From Chitinophagaceae bacterium (lineage in GTDB: Bacteria > Bacteroidota > Bacteroidia > Chitinophagales > Chitinophagaceae): DNA of 61,864 nucleotides. This document shows positions 50,589 through 60,526 of this stretch, piece after piece (within the stretch, counting starts at the first letter, position 1; each line of letters begins with the position of its first letter). Position numbers and translations under genes: made by a program. The notes beneath the pieces are model-generated. The model was not told the DNA's origin and did not search any database. It was given only the letters and a program-made list of their open reading frames with translations. The stretch lies in contig JADJTY010000010.1 in assembly GCA_016710935.1 (NCBI GenBank), positions 1 to 61,864 of the forward strand, written 5' to 3'.

Positions 50589-51875
50589 ATGAACAAAGAA
50601 AAGAAAAATCAAGCCCTGCGATTGCAACATTTTTTGATTGTTGTTTTATTGGCAGTATCAACACATTCATTTGCTCAAACTGCTAACACCATTTCAATTG
50701 AGGAATGTTACAAGTTAGCTCAAACCAATTTTCCTTTAGTAAAGCAAATGGCGTTGATTGACAAAACAACAGCCTATTCAATAAGCAATGCAGCAAAAGG
50801 CTACCTGCCACAGTTTAGTATTAATGGGCAAGGAACGTATCAATCAGATGTAACTTCTTTGAGCATTCCTGGGGTAAACACAACAACGCTTAGCAAAGAC
50901 CAATATAAAGTTTATGGTGAAGTGACCCAATCTCTTACTGATTTTGGTATTATCAGACAACAAAAAGAATTGGCAAAAACTAATGCAGAAACAGAAAAGC
51001 AAAAGATTGAAGTTGAGTTGTACAAACTTAAAGAACGCATTAACCAAATCTATTTTGGCATATTGCTGATTGATGCACAAATTGAACAAACTGAATTATT
51101 AAAAAAAGACATTCAGAATGGCATTGACAAAACAAATGCAGCTATTGCAAACGGTACGGCATTAAAAAGCAATGCAGATAATTTAAAAGCAGAACTATTA
51201 AAAACCGACCAGCGAACCATTGAGTTAAAAGCAAACCGAAAAGGCTATACAGATATGTTGGCTTTATTTATTGCAAAGGACGTAACTGAAAATACCAAAT
51301 TGATTACACCCGTTACACAAGTTATTCTACCAACTATTAACCGACCAGAATTAAAAATGTACGAAACACAAAAGAAAAGTTATGACATTCAGAACAAATT
51401 AATCACAGCAAGGAATTTACCAAAAGTAGGATTGTTTTTTCAGGGTGGTTATGGCAGACCGGGGCTAAACCAATTGAGTAATGTCTTTGCTACTTACTAC
51501 ATTGGTGGCTTAAAACTCAATTGGAATTTTGGCGGTTTGTACAATGCAAGAAATGATAGGTCACTGCTCAAATTAAATAAGCAAACCATTGATGTACAAA
51601 AGGAAGTTTTCCTTTTCAATACCAACCTTTCCCTTTCCCAACAAAACAGTGAAGTAGATAAATTTCTGAAATTGATAGGTACCGATAATGAGATAATACA
51701 ATTAAGGAATAAAGTAAAATCAACCGCACAGGCACAATTACAAAATGGTGTTATCACTACCAATGATTACCTCACTTATGTAAATGCAGAAGACCAGGCA
51801 AGGCAAAACCTGCTGCTGCATCAGGTACAATTAAGCCTTGCTCAATATAATTATCAAACTACATCAGGAAATTAA
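50589..51875 (+). CDS. TolC-family outer-membrane efflux protein
   Basis: A 428-aa outer-membrane channel for the exporter encoded downstream. Signal peptide (ending HSFAQ), then the TolC repeat organisation: ISIEECYKLAQTNFPLVKQ, helical hairpins with long amphipathic helices (KELAKTNAETEKQKIEVELYKLKERI), a barrel strand segment (FFQGGYGRPGLNQLSN, GGLKLNWNFGGLYNARND), the second hairpin and QVQLSLAQYNYQTTSGN. Length is normal. It is 24 bp from the membrane-fusion gene. Confidence 0.92.
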   Translation: MNKEKKNQALRLQHFLIVVLLAVSTHSFAQTANTISIEECYKLAQTNFPLVKQMALIDKTTAYSISNAAKGYLPQFSINGQGTYQSDVTSLSIPGVNTTTLSKDQYKVYGEVTQSLTDFGIIRQQKELAKTNAETEKQKIEVELYKLKERINQIYFGILLIDAQIEQTELLKKDIQNGIDKTNAAIANGTALKSNADNLKAELLKTDQRTIELKANRKGYTDMLALFIAKDVTENTKLITPVTQVILPTINRPELKMYETQKKSYDIQNKLITARNLPKVGLFFQGGYGRPGLNQLSNVFATYYIGGLKLNWNFGGLYNARNDRSLLKLNKQTIDVQKEVFLFNTNLSLSQQNSEVDKFLKLIGTDNEIIQLRNKVKSTAQAQLQNGVITTNDYLTYVNAEDQARQNLLLHQVQLSLAQYNYQTTSGN

Positions 51876-51899
51876 TAAACATTCAAAAATTAAAATACA

Positions 51900-52883
51900 A
51901 TGAAATCAATCGTAACAATAGTAACAGTTTCAGTCATGCTTATAGCAGCAGCATCATGCAACAACAATAAAAATACTTTTGATGCCACAGGTTCATTTGA
52001 AGCAGAAGAAGTAGTGGTAAGTGCCGAGCAATCAGGCAAAATAATCCAGTTCAGTATTGAAGAAGGAGAAGTATTGGACAGCAATGTTATCATTGGACAA
52101 ATAGATGTTACCGCTTTAAATATCCAAAAAGAACAAACCAATGCTTCAGTAAATGCCATCAGCGAAAAAGTAAACAATGCTGCCCCACAGGTAGATATTT
52201 TGCAATCGCAAATCATTGCCCAAAAGGCACAAATACAAACACTCAAACAGCAACTGGCAGTACTAAATAAAGAAGTTAACCGAACACAAAACTTAGTGAA
52301 TGCCGATGCTGCCACACAAAAGCAATTAGATGATTTAACAGGGCAACAATCTGTTTTACAAAAACAAATTGCTGCAGCACAAGAACAAATTGGTGTACTC
52401 AATTCGCAGATTACATCTGCAAGAGCAAATGTAAATATTCAAAATAGGGGAATATTAAGCGAACTAAATCCTACAAAAAAACGCATAGACATTTTGAATG
52501 AACAAATTAGCCGTGGGCAAATTAAAAACTTATATGCAGGTACAGTGCTTACGAAATATGCAATGGCGGGTGAATACACGAGCATCGGAAAACCACTCTA
52601 CAAAATTGCCGACCTCTCTACCATTACATTAAGGGCATACATCACGGGTAATCAATTACCCAATGTAAAACTGAACCAAAAAGTAAAAGTGCATACAGAT
52701 GATGGCAAGGGAGGCTTTAAAGAAACAGAAGGCATTATTACCTGGATAAATGACAAATCAGAATTTACCCCAAAGACCATTCAAACAAAAGACGAAAGGG
52801 CAAATTTGGTGTATGCCATAAAAGTAAAAGTAAAAAATGACGGCACTTATAAAATAGGTATGTACGGCGAAATAAAATTGTAA
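51900..52883 (+). CDS. HlyD/YbhG-type periplasmic adaptor
   Basis: A 327-aa membrane-fusion protein joining inner-membrane pump and TolC. It starts with a lipoprotein-type leader (MLIAAASC), then a biotinyl-lipoyl half (VVVSAEQSGKIIQFSIEEGEVLDSNVIIGQID), a long coiled-coil hairpin (LQSQIIAQKAQIQTLKQQLAVLNKEV), and a beta-barrel domain (LYAGTVLTKYAMAGEYTSIGKPLYKIADLSTI). The next gene starts 4 bp after its stop. Confidence 0.92.
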   Translation: MKSIVTIVTVSVMLIAAASCNNNKNTFDATGSFEAEEVVVSAEQSGKIIQFSIEEGEVLDSNVIIGQIDVTALNIQKEQTNASVNAISEKVNNAAPQVDILQSQIIAQKAQIQTLKQQLAVLNKEVNRTQNLVNADAATQKQLDDLTGQQSVLQKQIAAAQEQIGVLNSQITSARANVNIQNRGILSELNPTKKRIDILNEQISRGQIKNLYAGTVLTKYAMAGEYTSIGKPLYKIADLSTITLRAYITGNQLPNVKLNQKVKVHTDDGKGGFKETEGIITWINDKSEFTPKTIQTKDERANLVYAIKVKVKNDGTYKIGMYGEIKL

Positions 52884-52887
52884 CACA

Positions 52888-53804
52888 ATGAATGATGTAA
52901 CACTAACAAATATTAAAAAGACCTACAACAAAGGGGAAGTGGTGGCTGTAAGCGATGTGTCTTTTCAAGTAGAACAAGGTGAATTGTTTGGTTTGATTGG
53001 ACCCGATGGTGCAGGTAAAACAAGCATCTTCCGTGTGCTAACAACGCTGCTCTTGCCCGATGGTGGCTCAGCAAGTGAGAATGGATTTGATGTGGTGAAA
53101 GACTATAAAGAAATTAGAAAAAGGGTTGGCTATATGCCCGGAAAATTCTCACTCTACCAGGATTTAACAGTTGAAGAAAACCTTAATTTTTTTGCCACCA
53201 TTTTCAATACAACAGTTGAAGCCAATTACGATTTGATAAAAGAAATTTATGTGCAGATAGAGCCGTTTAAAAAACGCAGGGCTGGCAAACTTTCTGGTGG
53301 CATGAAACAAAAGCTGGCTTTATGTTGTGCCTTAATTCACAGACCAACTGTATTGTTTTTAGATGAACCAACCACAGGCGTAGATACTGTAAGCAGAAAG
53401 GAATTTTGGGAAATGCTAAAACGGTTAAACGAACAGGGCATTACTATTTTAGTATCCACACCTTACATGGATGAAGCCACTTTATGTGAACGGATTGCAT
53501 TGATACAGGACGGCAAAATATTATCTATTGATACACCCGAAAATATTACAAAACAATATCCTTCAAAATTGTATGCTATTAAAGCATCCAGGATGAGTGC
53601 CTTGTTACACGATTTAAGGGGTAACGAAAACATCAGCAGTTGTTATGCATTCGGGAGTACCACCACATCACATTTAAACATGAAGATGATAGTACTGAAA
53701 CAGAATTGACCAATTACCTCAATTCAAAGCAACAAAATGGTGTAGAGTTTAAATTAATCACTCCAACCATTGAAGATTGTTTTATTAAATTAATGAACAA
53801 CTAA
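52888..53804 (+). CDS. ABC transporter ATPase, first subunit (frameshifted end)
   Basis: Nucleotide-binding subunit with Walker A GPDGAGKTS, signature LSGGMKQKLAL, Walker B VLFLDEPTTGVD and the H-loop position written STPYMDEAT (Pro-Tyr in place of the usual His, as in YbhF-like first domains). The open frame ends at 53709; a one-base shift near 53655 hides the end EYHHITFKHEDDST...LITPTIEDCFIKLMNN, whose TAA at 53802-53804 overlaps the next ATG by one base (TAATG). The missing H-loop His suggests a degenerate site that works with the second ATPase. Confidence 0.85.
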
Positions 53805-54549
53805 TGACAACAGAAATAGTAATAAAAACAGATAAACTCACCAAACGTTTTGGTGATTTTATTGCCACCAACGAGATAACTTTTAATGTGTATGCAGGAG
53901 AAATATTTGGGTTTCTTGGCGCTAACGGTGCTGGTAAAACTACTGCCATGAAAATGCTTTGTGGCTTATCTACCCCATCATCGGGTGCTGCAACTATTGC
54001 AGGTTTTGATGTGTACAAACAAAGCGAAAGTATAAAAAAAAACATCGGCTACATGAGCCAAAAGTTTTCGCTGTACGAAGATTTAACCATCATTGAAAAT
54101 ATACAATTTTTTGCGGTATTTATGGCTTAACCAATAAGCAACTAAAAGAAAAAAGCGATACACTTATTGAGCAGTTGGGTTTAGAAAAAGAGGCCCGAAA
54201 ATTAGTGCGTTCACTGCCTTTGGGGTGGAAACAAAAGCTGGCTTTTTCCGTTGCCGTATTGCACGAACCAAAAATAGTTTTTTTGGATGAACCCACTGGA
54301 GGCGTTGACCCTGTTACCCGCAGGCAATTTTGGGATTTGATTTATGCAGCAGCCGATAGTGGCATTACCATTTTCGTAACCACGCATTACATGGACGAGG
54401 CAGAATATTGTAACCGCATTTCTATGATGGTGGACGGCGTAATAAAGGCATTGGACACACCCAATAATTTAAAAAAACAATTTAACTCCGCCTCAATGGA
54501 CGAAGTATTTTTTGAACTGGCAAGAGGAGCAAAACGTAAAGCTGACTAA
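53804..54549 (+). CDS. ABC transporter ATPase, second subunit (frameshifted)
   Basis: YbhF-like ATPase. Walker A GANGAGKTT and Q-loop GYMSQKFSLYEDL are in the first frame (53804-54130); after one missing base near 54115 the frame (54175-54549 and upstream GIYGLTNKQLKEKS) gives SLPLGWKQKLAFSV as signature, VFLDEPTGGVDP as Walker B and TTHYMDEAE with the H-loop His. LPLGW in place of LSGG is normal for YbhF second domains. In Escherichia coli YbhF both domains are fused in one polypeptide; here they are two genes joined by TAATG. Confidence 0.87.
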
Positions 54550-54560
54550 ACAAAATCATC

Positions 54561-55667
54561 ATGAAACAATTTACATCATTTGTACGCAAGGAATTTTACC
54601 ACGTTTTTCGTGATCCCAAAATTTTGCTTATTCTGTTTGGGATGCCAATTTTATTGATAGTGCTGTTCGGTTTTGCATTGACCAATGAAATAAAGAATTC
54701 AAATATTGTAGTGTGTGATTTTGCTAAAGATGCAGCCAGCCAACGTATTATTAATGAGCTTGCAGTAAGCAATAATTTTTCTATTGACAAGTCAGTACTA
54801 AGCCACCATCAAATTGAAGAAGCTTTTAAAAGTGGTAAAATACAACTGGCAATTGTATTCCCTGCAAACTTGAACGATGATTTGTTACACTTAAACAAAG
54901 CACAAATTCAAATCATTGCCGATGCTTCCGACCCCAATACAGCAAGCACGCTAACAAGCTATGTAAACAATATAGTAAACGGCTATCAAAATGAATTGAT
55001 GGTTAACAACAAAGCACCTTATCAAATAATTTCAGAAATAAGAATGTTATACAACCCAGAATTAAAAGGGGCAACCAACTTTGTACCCGGGGTGATGGCT
55101 TTGGTACTGCTGCTGGTTTGTGTTTTAATGACATCTGTTTCCATAGTTAGGGAAAAAGAATTAGGAACAATGGAAGTATTATTGGTTTCGCCTTTCAATC
55201 CTTTTATAGTAATCATCGCAAAAGCTGTTCCCTACTTTTTTTTATCGATGGTAAATCTTACCCTCATTTTAATATTAAGTGTTTTTTTATTGGGGATGCC
55301 TTTTAAGGGAAGTGTGTTGCTGCTTTTTGCAGTTAGCAGTCTGTTAATTCTTACAGCACTTTCTTTAGGATTATTAATTTCTAACAGCACAAACTCACAA
55401 CAATCTGCCATGCTAATTTCATTAATGGGTATGTTGATACCAGTAATGATGTTTACAGGTTTTTTATTTCCGTTAGAAAATATGCCAATGCCTTTACAGG
55501 TAATTGCTAACATAGTTCCTTCAAAATGGTATTATATCATTGTAAAATCAATCATGATAAAAGGATTGGGCTTTTCTGCTATTTGGAAGGAAACATTGAT
55601 ACTCTTTAGCATGACTGCCGTTTTACTAACCATCAGTTTTAAAAAATTTAAAATACGCTTGGCATGA
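54561..55667 (+). CDS. ABC-2 type permease, YbhS-like
   Basis: A 368-aa inner-membrane subunit with an N-terminal span (LLILFGMPILLIVLFGFAL), a large periplasmic domain (NIVVCDFAKDAASQRIINEL ... AQIQIIADASDPNTA), and five C-terminal spans including VSIVREKELGTMEVLLVSPF, the conserved ABC-2 motif. It overlaps the next permease gene by 4 bp (ATGA). The pair forms the translocation pathway for hydrophobic or cationic drugs in the YbhFSR family; the substrate here is unknown. Confidence 0.92.
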   Translation: MKQFTSFVRKEFYHVFRDPKILLILFGMPILLIVLFGFALTNEIKNSNIVVCDFAKDAASQRIINELAVSNNFSIDKSVLSHHQIEEAFKSGKIQLAIVFPANLNDDLLHLNKAQIQIIADASDPNTASTLTSYVNNIVNGYQNELMVNNKAPYQIISEIRMLYNPELKGATNFVPGVMALVLLLVCVLMTSVSIVREKELGTMEVLLVSPFNPFIVIIAKAVPYFFLSMVNLTLILILSVFLLGMPFKGSVLLLFAVSSLLILTALSLGLLISNSTNSQQSAMLISLMGMLIPVMMFTGFLFPLENMPMPLQVIANIVPSKWYYIIVKSIMIKGLGFSAIWKETLILFSMTAVLLTISFKKFKIRLA

Positions 55668-56596
55668 GAACACTACTTTTTTTATTACGGAAAGAGTTTA
55701 AACAAATCTTTCGCAATAAGGGATTACTACCCATGATTTTTGTTACCCCAATCATTCAATTATTGGTAATGCCTTTGGCTGCAGATTTTGAGGTAAAGAA
55801 TATCAACATTTCCATTGTAGATAATGACCATTCTACTTATTCTCAAAAACTAATTTCAAAAATTACGGCATCAGGATATTTTAAGTTGGCAGATTATGGC
55901 AATTCTTTCCCCAATGCCTTTAAGCAGATAGAAAAAGACAAGTCTGATTTAATTTTAGAAATACCACAGGGCTTTGAGAAAAATTTGATAAGAGAAAACA
56001 GGCAAAAAGTATTCATTGCAGTAAATGCCATTAATGGAAGCAAAGCTACACTTGGTGGCTCTTATTTAGGTAGTGTAATAGCAGAGTTTAATGCAGATGT
56101 TCGTTTGCAATGGAACATACCCGACAGAATTAATAACACACCTACTATTCAAGCAACATCTATAAACTGGTACAATCCATTGTTAAATTACCGATTTTTT
56201 ATGGTGCCTGGCATATTAGTAACATTAGTAACAATGATTGGGGCTTATATGTGTGCTTTGAATATTGTAAAAGAAAAAGAGATTGGCACAATAGAACAAA
56301 TAAATGTAACACCCATTAAAAAGCACATTTTTATTTTAGGTAAACTCATTCCATTTTGGATAATCGGAGTATTTGTATTTTCAATAGGCTTGTTTCTTGT
56401 TGGCAGGTTGGTGTATGGCATCGTTCCACAGGGTAGTATTTTATTACTTTATTTATTCCTTTCCATTTTTCTTATCGCATTGCTTGGCATCGGCTTATTA
56501 ATTTCTACCTATTCCGAAACACAGCAACAGGCCATGTCAGTAGCATTTTTCTTTATGATGATTTTCATGCTGATGAGTGGTTTGTTTACTTCTTGA
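55664..56596 (+). CDS. ABC-2 type permease, YbhR-like (main part)
   Basis: Second permease of the exporter: KEFKQIFRNKGLLPMIFVTP, a periplasmic domain (NINISIVDNDHSTYSQKLI), and ALNIVKEKEIGTIEQINVTPI, the ABC-2 signature, followed by several membrane spans. The frame stops at 56596 after MSGLFTS by a one-base shift; the last ~65 residues (DSMPNWAKFISNCNPVTHFIKVMR) are in 56577-56783. The joined protein has the expected 370 aa. Confidence 0.88.
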   Translation: MRTLLFLLRKEFKQIFRNKGLLPMIFVTPIIQLLVMPLAADFEVKNINISIVDNDHSTYSQKLISKITASGYFKLADYGNSFPNAFKQIEKDKSDLILEIPQGFEKNLIRENRQKVFIAVNAINGSKATLGGSYLGSVIAEFNADVRLQWNIPDRINNTPTIQATSINWYNPLLNYRFFMVPGILVTLVTMIGAYMCALNIVKEKEIGTIEQINVTPIKKHIFILGKLIPFWIIGVFVFSIGLFLVGRLVYGIVPQGSILLLYLFLSIFLIALLGIGLLISTYSETQQQAMSVAFFFMMIFMLMSGLFTS

Positions 56597-56783
56597 TAGT
56601 ATGCCCAACTGGGCTAAGTTCATATCTAATTGCAACCCTGTAACCCACTTCATTAAAGTAATGCGAATGGTGGTTTTAAAAGGAAGTGGTTTTACCGATA
56701 TTAAATATCAATTTCTGGCGATGATTGGCTTTGCAGCCTTATTTAATGGCTGGGCAATTTTTAACTATAAAAAAACAAATTAA
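56577..56783 (+). CDS. ABC-2 type permease, YbhR-like (C-terminal fragment)
   Basis: Continues 55664-56596 from about LDSMPNWAKFISNCNPVTHF to the last membrane helix (FLAMIGFAALFNGWAIFNYKK). The P-x-W-x-(K/Q) and NP-(V/L)-T-(H/Y)-F blocks are typical of the ABC-2 C-terminus. It ends 2 bp before the DUF2147 gene. Confidence 0.8.
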   Translation: MVCLLLDSMPNWAKFISNCNPVTHFIKVMRMVVLKGSGFTDIKYQFLAMIGFAALFNGWAIFNYKKTN

Positions 56784-56785
56784 CT

Positions 56786-57154
56786 ATGAAAAAAGTAATG
56801 CTTTTAATTCTAACAGTCTTGCTTGTATTTTCCATAAATGCGCAAAATACAGCTGATAAGATTGCTGGCAATTGGTACAGCCAGGACTTAGACCAATCAA
56901 CCATAAATGTTTATAAAGCCGCCGATGGTTTTTGGTATGCAAATATTATCAAATCAGCTGACAGTAAGAAAATTGGCAAAACGCTTTTGTCAAAAATAAA
57001 ATTCAATACCGCCGATAATAATTACACGGGTATACTAACGTCACCAACAAACAGTATGGAAATAAATGCAACAATTACTCTGACAACAAATGGGAAGTTG
57101 AAATTGGTTGGAAAAAAATTATTCATTACCAAAACCTATATGTTTACTCAATAG
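56786..57154 (+). CDS. DUF2147-like secreted protein
   Basis: A 122-aa exported protein with a signal peptide (MKKVMLLILTVLLVFSINAQ) and a lipocalin-like core (IAGNWYSQDLDQSTINVYKAADGFWYANIIKS, KKIGKTLLSKIKF). This resembles DUF2147, small periplasmic proteins of unknown function. It is the last gene of the efflux operon, 2 bp after the permease, so it may bind or sense the exported compound. Confidence 0.78.
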   Translation: MKKVMLLILTVLLVFSINAQNTADKIAGNWYSQDLDQSTINVYKAADGFWYANIIKSADSKKIGKTLLSKIKFNTADNNYTGILTSPTNSMEINATITLTTNGKLKLVGKKLFITKTYMFTQ

Positions 57155-57226
57155 TTGGACACAGACTAACATCTTTGGAAACCCAAAGACAACCTAGCAA
57201 TATGACTACACTAAGAAGCTAACGCT

Positions 57227-57340
57227 GCAAGTCAGGCACATGGCCAGGCGCACAAACCCACATCACAGAAGCCAACCTTCCTAAGAGCCTGCCTTGCCCT
57301 ACACACGGCAACCATCTTGCGGTGCGACACAGACCGACAT
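57227..57340 (+). repeat. Imperfect direct repeat, right of the efflux operon
   Basis: Partner of 49608-49714 (shared words CACAGAAGCCAACCTT, ACACACG and TGCGACAC). The 475-bp stretch 57155-57630 otherwise contains cassette site E and the promoter of the next cassette, with no gene. Confidence 0.6.
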
Positions 57341-57365
57341 TATAGATGACCGAGGAGGAAGGGTA

Positions 57366-57568
57366 TGCGTACAACAGGGGGTTTGCCAAAATACGGGCTA
57401 ACGTAAGTTATCTTCAACTTTTTGTAATTCTATTGAGCTTCATATCCAGCTTGACATTATCTATTTAGCTTTTTGTTGTTATCTTCATCTTCTGTTTTTC
57501 AATCATTATCGGTACCGGGCTGACGGGATACTAATTCCCGTACTTCGGCAAGCCCTGACGTTGGCGGT
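57366..57568 (+). repeat. attC-like cassette site E
   Basis: TGCGTACAAC at 57366-57375 is the exact reverse complement of the start of cassette 5 (GTTGTACGCA), nearly 7.9 kb upstream. Arms GGGGGTTTGCC...ACGGG and CCCGTACTTCGGCAAGCCC are complementary in part. It ends with GTTGGCGGT at 57560-57568. Confidence 0.8.
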
Positions 57569-57605
57569 CATGCTACTGCACCATCCGTATTTGAAATTCT
57601 AACAT

Positions 57606-57613
57606 TATATTTG
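57606..57613 (+). promoter_or_regulatory. Probable -7 element of the HipA-like cassette
   Basis: TATATTTG, a perfect TAnnTTTG, lies 17 bp before the GTG start of the kinase gene and 45 bp into cassette 6. A TTTG at 57590-57593 is too close to be an ideal -33 element. Confidence 0.45.
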
Positions 57614-57630
57614 CTCAATAGAACAATACT

Positions 57631-58442
57631 GTGACCAAAATAACTGACAAAGAATATTTCCTACCTACAATTCAAGCTCTTTCGGGGACACATTATTAGG
57701 TACCGGGACAACTAAACCAATGTTAATTCGAGGTGTTTGTACAACATCAGGCGAAAAATCTGACTATGTCGCCAAATACAAAAATTCTCCTAGGATGTCA
57801 ATTGAATCCTCAAGTAGAGAATTGATTGCTGCATTTATTGCTATGGAACTTGAATTACATGTTGCAGAGCCAGTTTTAGTGAATGTAACACCGGAATTTG
57901 TTGAGACACTAATAGGTAAAGATGGATATAAATTTGCTAGTAATAGTATAGGTTTAAATTTCGGTTTGCAAGTATTTTACAGGATATTGGGAGTTCATAA
58001 AAGGTCAAAATCCAAATGACAATCAATACGAAGAAGCTGAAAAAATATATGCATTTGATATATTCATTGCAAACCCAGATAGACGTGTAGATAAGCAAAA
58101 TATGCTTACGGATGGCGATAAAGTACTCATATTCGACCACGAACTAGCTTTTCCTTTGTCATGGACATTATAAAAAATCCTACTCCGTGGCTTATAGGGC
58201 CTGCTGACCTCTCATGGATAAAAAATCACTACTTTTACAGTATCCTAAAGCAAAATAAGCACAATTTTGATACTTTCGTAGAGAGTTTTAACGTTCTAGA
58301 TTCGAACTTTTGGTCTAAAGTAAATGTTTTAATACCGAAAGAATGGGTAACTTCCCAAGTAAATGAAATTCAATCTAACCTTGAATTACTAGTTAAGAAT
58401 AGGAATCATTTTTTAGAACATCTTTATAAATCATTGTCATGA
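57631..58442 (+). pseudogene. HipA-like kinase, frameshifted
   Basis: A HipA-family serine/threonine kinase-like gene split over at least three frames. From GTG 57631: VTKITDKEYFLPTIQAL, then GTGTTKPMLIRGVC...SDYVAKYKN, SSSRELIAAFIAMELELHVAEPVLVNV and SIGLNFG (57720-58019), then EEAEKIYAFDIFIANPDRRVDKQNML with the catalytic-loop N-x-DRR and IFDHELAFPLSWTL with the metal-binding Asp, and a helical end (58161-58442, NPTPWLIGPADLSWIKN). Four or more one-base shifts. Its stop overlaps the DUF3037 gene (TCATGA). The two form a known gene pair whose role is unclear, possibly toxin-antitoxin-like. Confidence 0.7.
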
Positions 58443-59276
58443 AAAGTATCAGTTTCAAATCGTTCGGTACATTCACGACAGAATCACCGGAGAATTCGTG
58501 AATGTGGGCATAATAGTTTATATGCCCGAATCCCGATTCTTAAAATCTAGATTTATTAATAAATTTAGTCGCATCTCTCAATTTTTTATTGACGTTAATG
58601 GACATTCTTTATTAGGTGCCTTGAAACAATTTGATAAAGAAATTAATATCGTATCAAAAGATTATCAAGTAATGACCTTTTTGAAAGTTTTTCATCTATC
58701 GAAGAGATAACTAATTCTATTTTGACAAAAGATGATAGCGCTTTAGAATGCTGCTCTATGAATTATGGAATTGACTTGAGTGGACAAGCTGCTTTAAAAT
58801 GACTTATTTGAAAGACTCATAGATAAATATAACCACGACGCTGACAAAGATTCTCATGATGATAAATATGTTTGGCGTAAAGTCTATAAAAAGCATTTCG
58901 ACGACAATGGCATAACAAACAAACTAAAAGAACATACTGTAAAAACCGAACATGACGTTATTCAGTTTGACAAAGCATGGAAAAATGGTACTTGGAATTG
59001 CTATCAAACTCGTCTTTTGACCTTAAGCGGACAGATTCAATTAAAAGCAAAGTATATAAATGGAGCGGTATTCTTAGTGAATTAGAAAATTCTTCTGAAA
59101 AGCTTCATTTGTATTTCTTAACTATTTCTCAAGTAGAAATAGAACCATTAAGAAATTTATTGAAGACACTTTAAAATAGACAAAGTAAGAAAATTCAAGT
59201 TTCTATTGTTACAGAAAAACAAGCCGAATCTTTCGCAGTCTCTGTTAAGAAAGAAATTGAAGCACACGAAAACTAA
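58440..59276 (+). pseudogene. DUF3037-family protein, frameshifted
   Basis: From ATG 58440, with one A missing early, the gene reads KYQFQIVRYIHDRITGEF then VNVGIIVYMPESRFLKSRFI and RISQFFIDVNGHSLLGALKQF (58498-58710), continuing with shifts through WKNGTWNCYQT (near 58978), SFDLKRTDSIKSKVYKWSGILSELE and VSIVTEKQAESFAVSVKKEIEAHEN to TAA 59274-59276. This is the DUF3037 family, regularly found beside HipA-like kinases. At least five single-base shifts make it a pseudogene or badly sequenced. It ends 14 bp before site F. Confidence 0.68.
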
Positions 59277-59290
59277 AAAGATAAGCACGA

Positions 59291-59491
59291 ACCGCCAACA
59301 TGGGGTTTTCTGCTATGCTGGCAGACGTAGTAACAATGAGCTGCATATCGCTATCATCTATTATCGGGCTTGACGTAATTCTATTAAGCTTTTTGTTGTT
59401 ATCTTCAACTTTCGTTTTTCAAATCGGCTTCAGTTCCGGGCTGGACATTCAATGAATTCCAGCACAGCAGAAAGCCCTGAACGTTAGCGGT
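59291..59491 (+). repeat. attC-like cassette site F
   Basis: ACCGCCAAC at 59291-59299 is the exact reverse complement of the start of cassette 6 (GTTGGCGGT). Arms GGGGTTTTCTGCTATGCTGG and CCAGCACAGCAGAAAGCCC pair with few mismatches. It ends with GTTAGCGGT at 59483-59491. Interior matches sites D and E. Confidence 0.8.
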
Positions 59492-59546
59492 TATTTTATA
59501 GCGACATCCTAAAAATCATAAACGGCATAGCGGACAAAAGAACAAA

Positions 59547-60323
59547 ATGAAGAAAAATTTCTTACCAATTTGGGCTTGACGGCGGTGTAGGAGTATTAGG
59601 TCCAAAAGCTTTATAAACACATTCAAACTTACCGCCGAAGATTGTAAGATAACACCTATTTTAGAGTTAGGGCCATTTGCGGTAATGAAATACCGAAAGC
59701 AAGCTGACCACGATATTGATTTGACACAAATAAACGGGAATGCAGGTGTTGCATTTGGATAAGTTATAACAGTATATGGAAAGATAACAGACAAAATTGC
59801 AAACCAATACATTTAGCTATTGTAGAAATATGGTCAGCCAATCACTATGGAAAATATCATCATAAGTATGATAAAGTAGACGGCAAGACGACCCAAATTT
59901 TCAAGGTTAAGGGCAAGCAATTACAAATGAATTGGGAGAGTATAAATTCAAGACAATATATCCGAGTCCGTATGGTTCAAGAACGAGACACATTCACTAT
60001 AAAAGTTTCTAAAAAGGAATTATCATGAGCACAACACAACTATTTTTGAAGGGAAGCAAGAAATAGCAAGGATTTTATTTAAGTTCATTTCCTCATGACG
60101 AACAACAACTGATTACCCGACCACTAATAGACAAAGATGATATAAAGCTAGTTGAGTTCAATATTACTTTAGATGAAGTTCAAAAGGTAGTCTGCCTGAA
60201 AAAGTACTTAAGAGTATATCAGGAAAATATACTTTAAAAAATGCTCCATTTGATATGCAGAAGTTTATGAAAACAGCAATGGGCATTGAGGTAACTAATT
60301 TTGACTTTAGAGATAGCTCATAA
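59547..60323 (+). pseudogene. Intradiol dioxygenase family relic
   Basis: Over several frames the sequence reads MKKNFL (ATG 59547), CKITPILELGPFAVMKYRK, DHDIDLTQINGNAGVAFG, VITVYGKITDK, EIWSANHYGKYHHKYDKVDG, NFQG, ITNELGEYKFKTIYPSPYGS and RHIHYK. The GPF...D-x-DLT start, VYGKI, and VEIW-x-AN...Y-x-H-x-x-D blocks with the metal-binding Tyr and His are those of intradiol ring-cleavage dioxygenase-like proteins. The remainder to TAA 60321-60323 (FPHDEQQLITRPLIDKDD, MQKFMKTAMGIEVTNFDFRD) fits as its C-terminus. Many shifts show it cannot be expressed as read. Confidence 0.62.
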
Positions 60324-60340
60324 AAAAAACCAATTGTTTT

Positions 60341-60526
60341 ATGACGTTATCATTTTATCAACTTATCGAGCTTGGATGGAATGCTAAAAGACGAGTTCAG
60401 TCGTGGTCTTTTAGTAACACTTTTATAAGATTTAGAAGGGACGACAAAGGAAAAGTTGTTGGATTGAGATTGCATTTTGGCGAAGACGACTATGTAGAAG
60501 CAGCGAAGAAAAACAATATACGCTAA
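60341..60526 (+). CDS. Short protein at the end of cassette 7, unknown
   Basis: A 61-aa frame: LIELGWNAKRRVQSWSFSNTFIRFRRDDKGKVVGLRLHFGEDDYVEAAKK. I do not recognise it with certainty; the RFRRDDKGKV-x-GL-x-L-x-F pattern recalls the C-terminal lipocalin-like tail of some secreted hydrolases, so it may be a fragment. Its stop TAA is inside the opening motif CGCTAAC of site G, the same compact arrangement as in cassette 3. Confidence 0.5.
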   Translation: MTLSFYQLIELGWNAKRRVQSWSFSNTFIRFRRDDKGKVVGLRLHFGEDDYVEAAKKNNIR

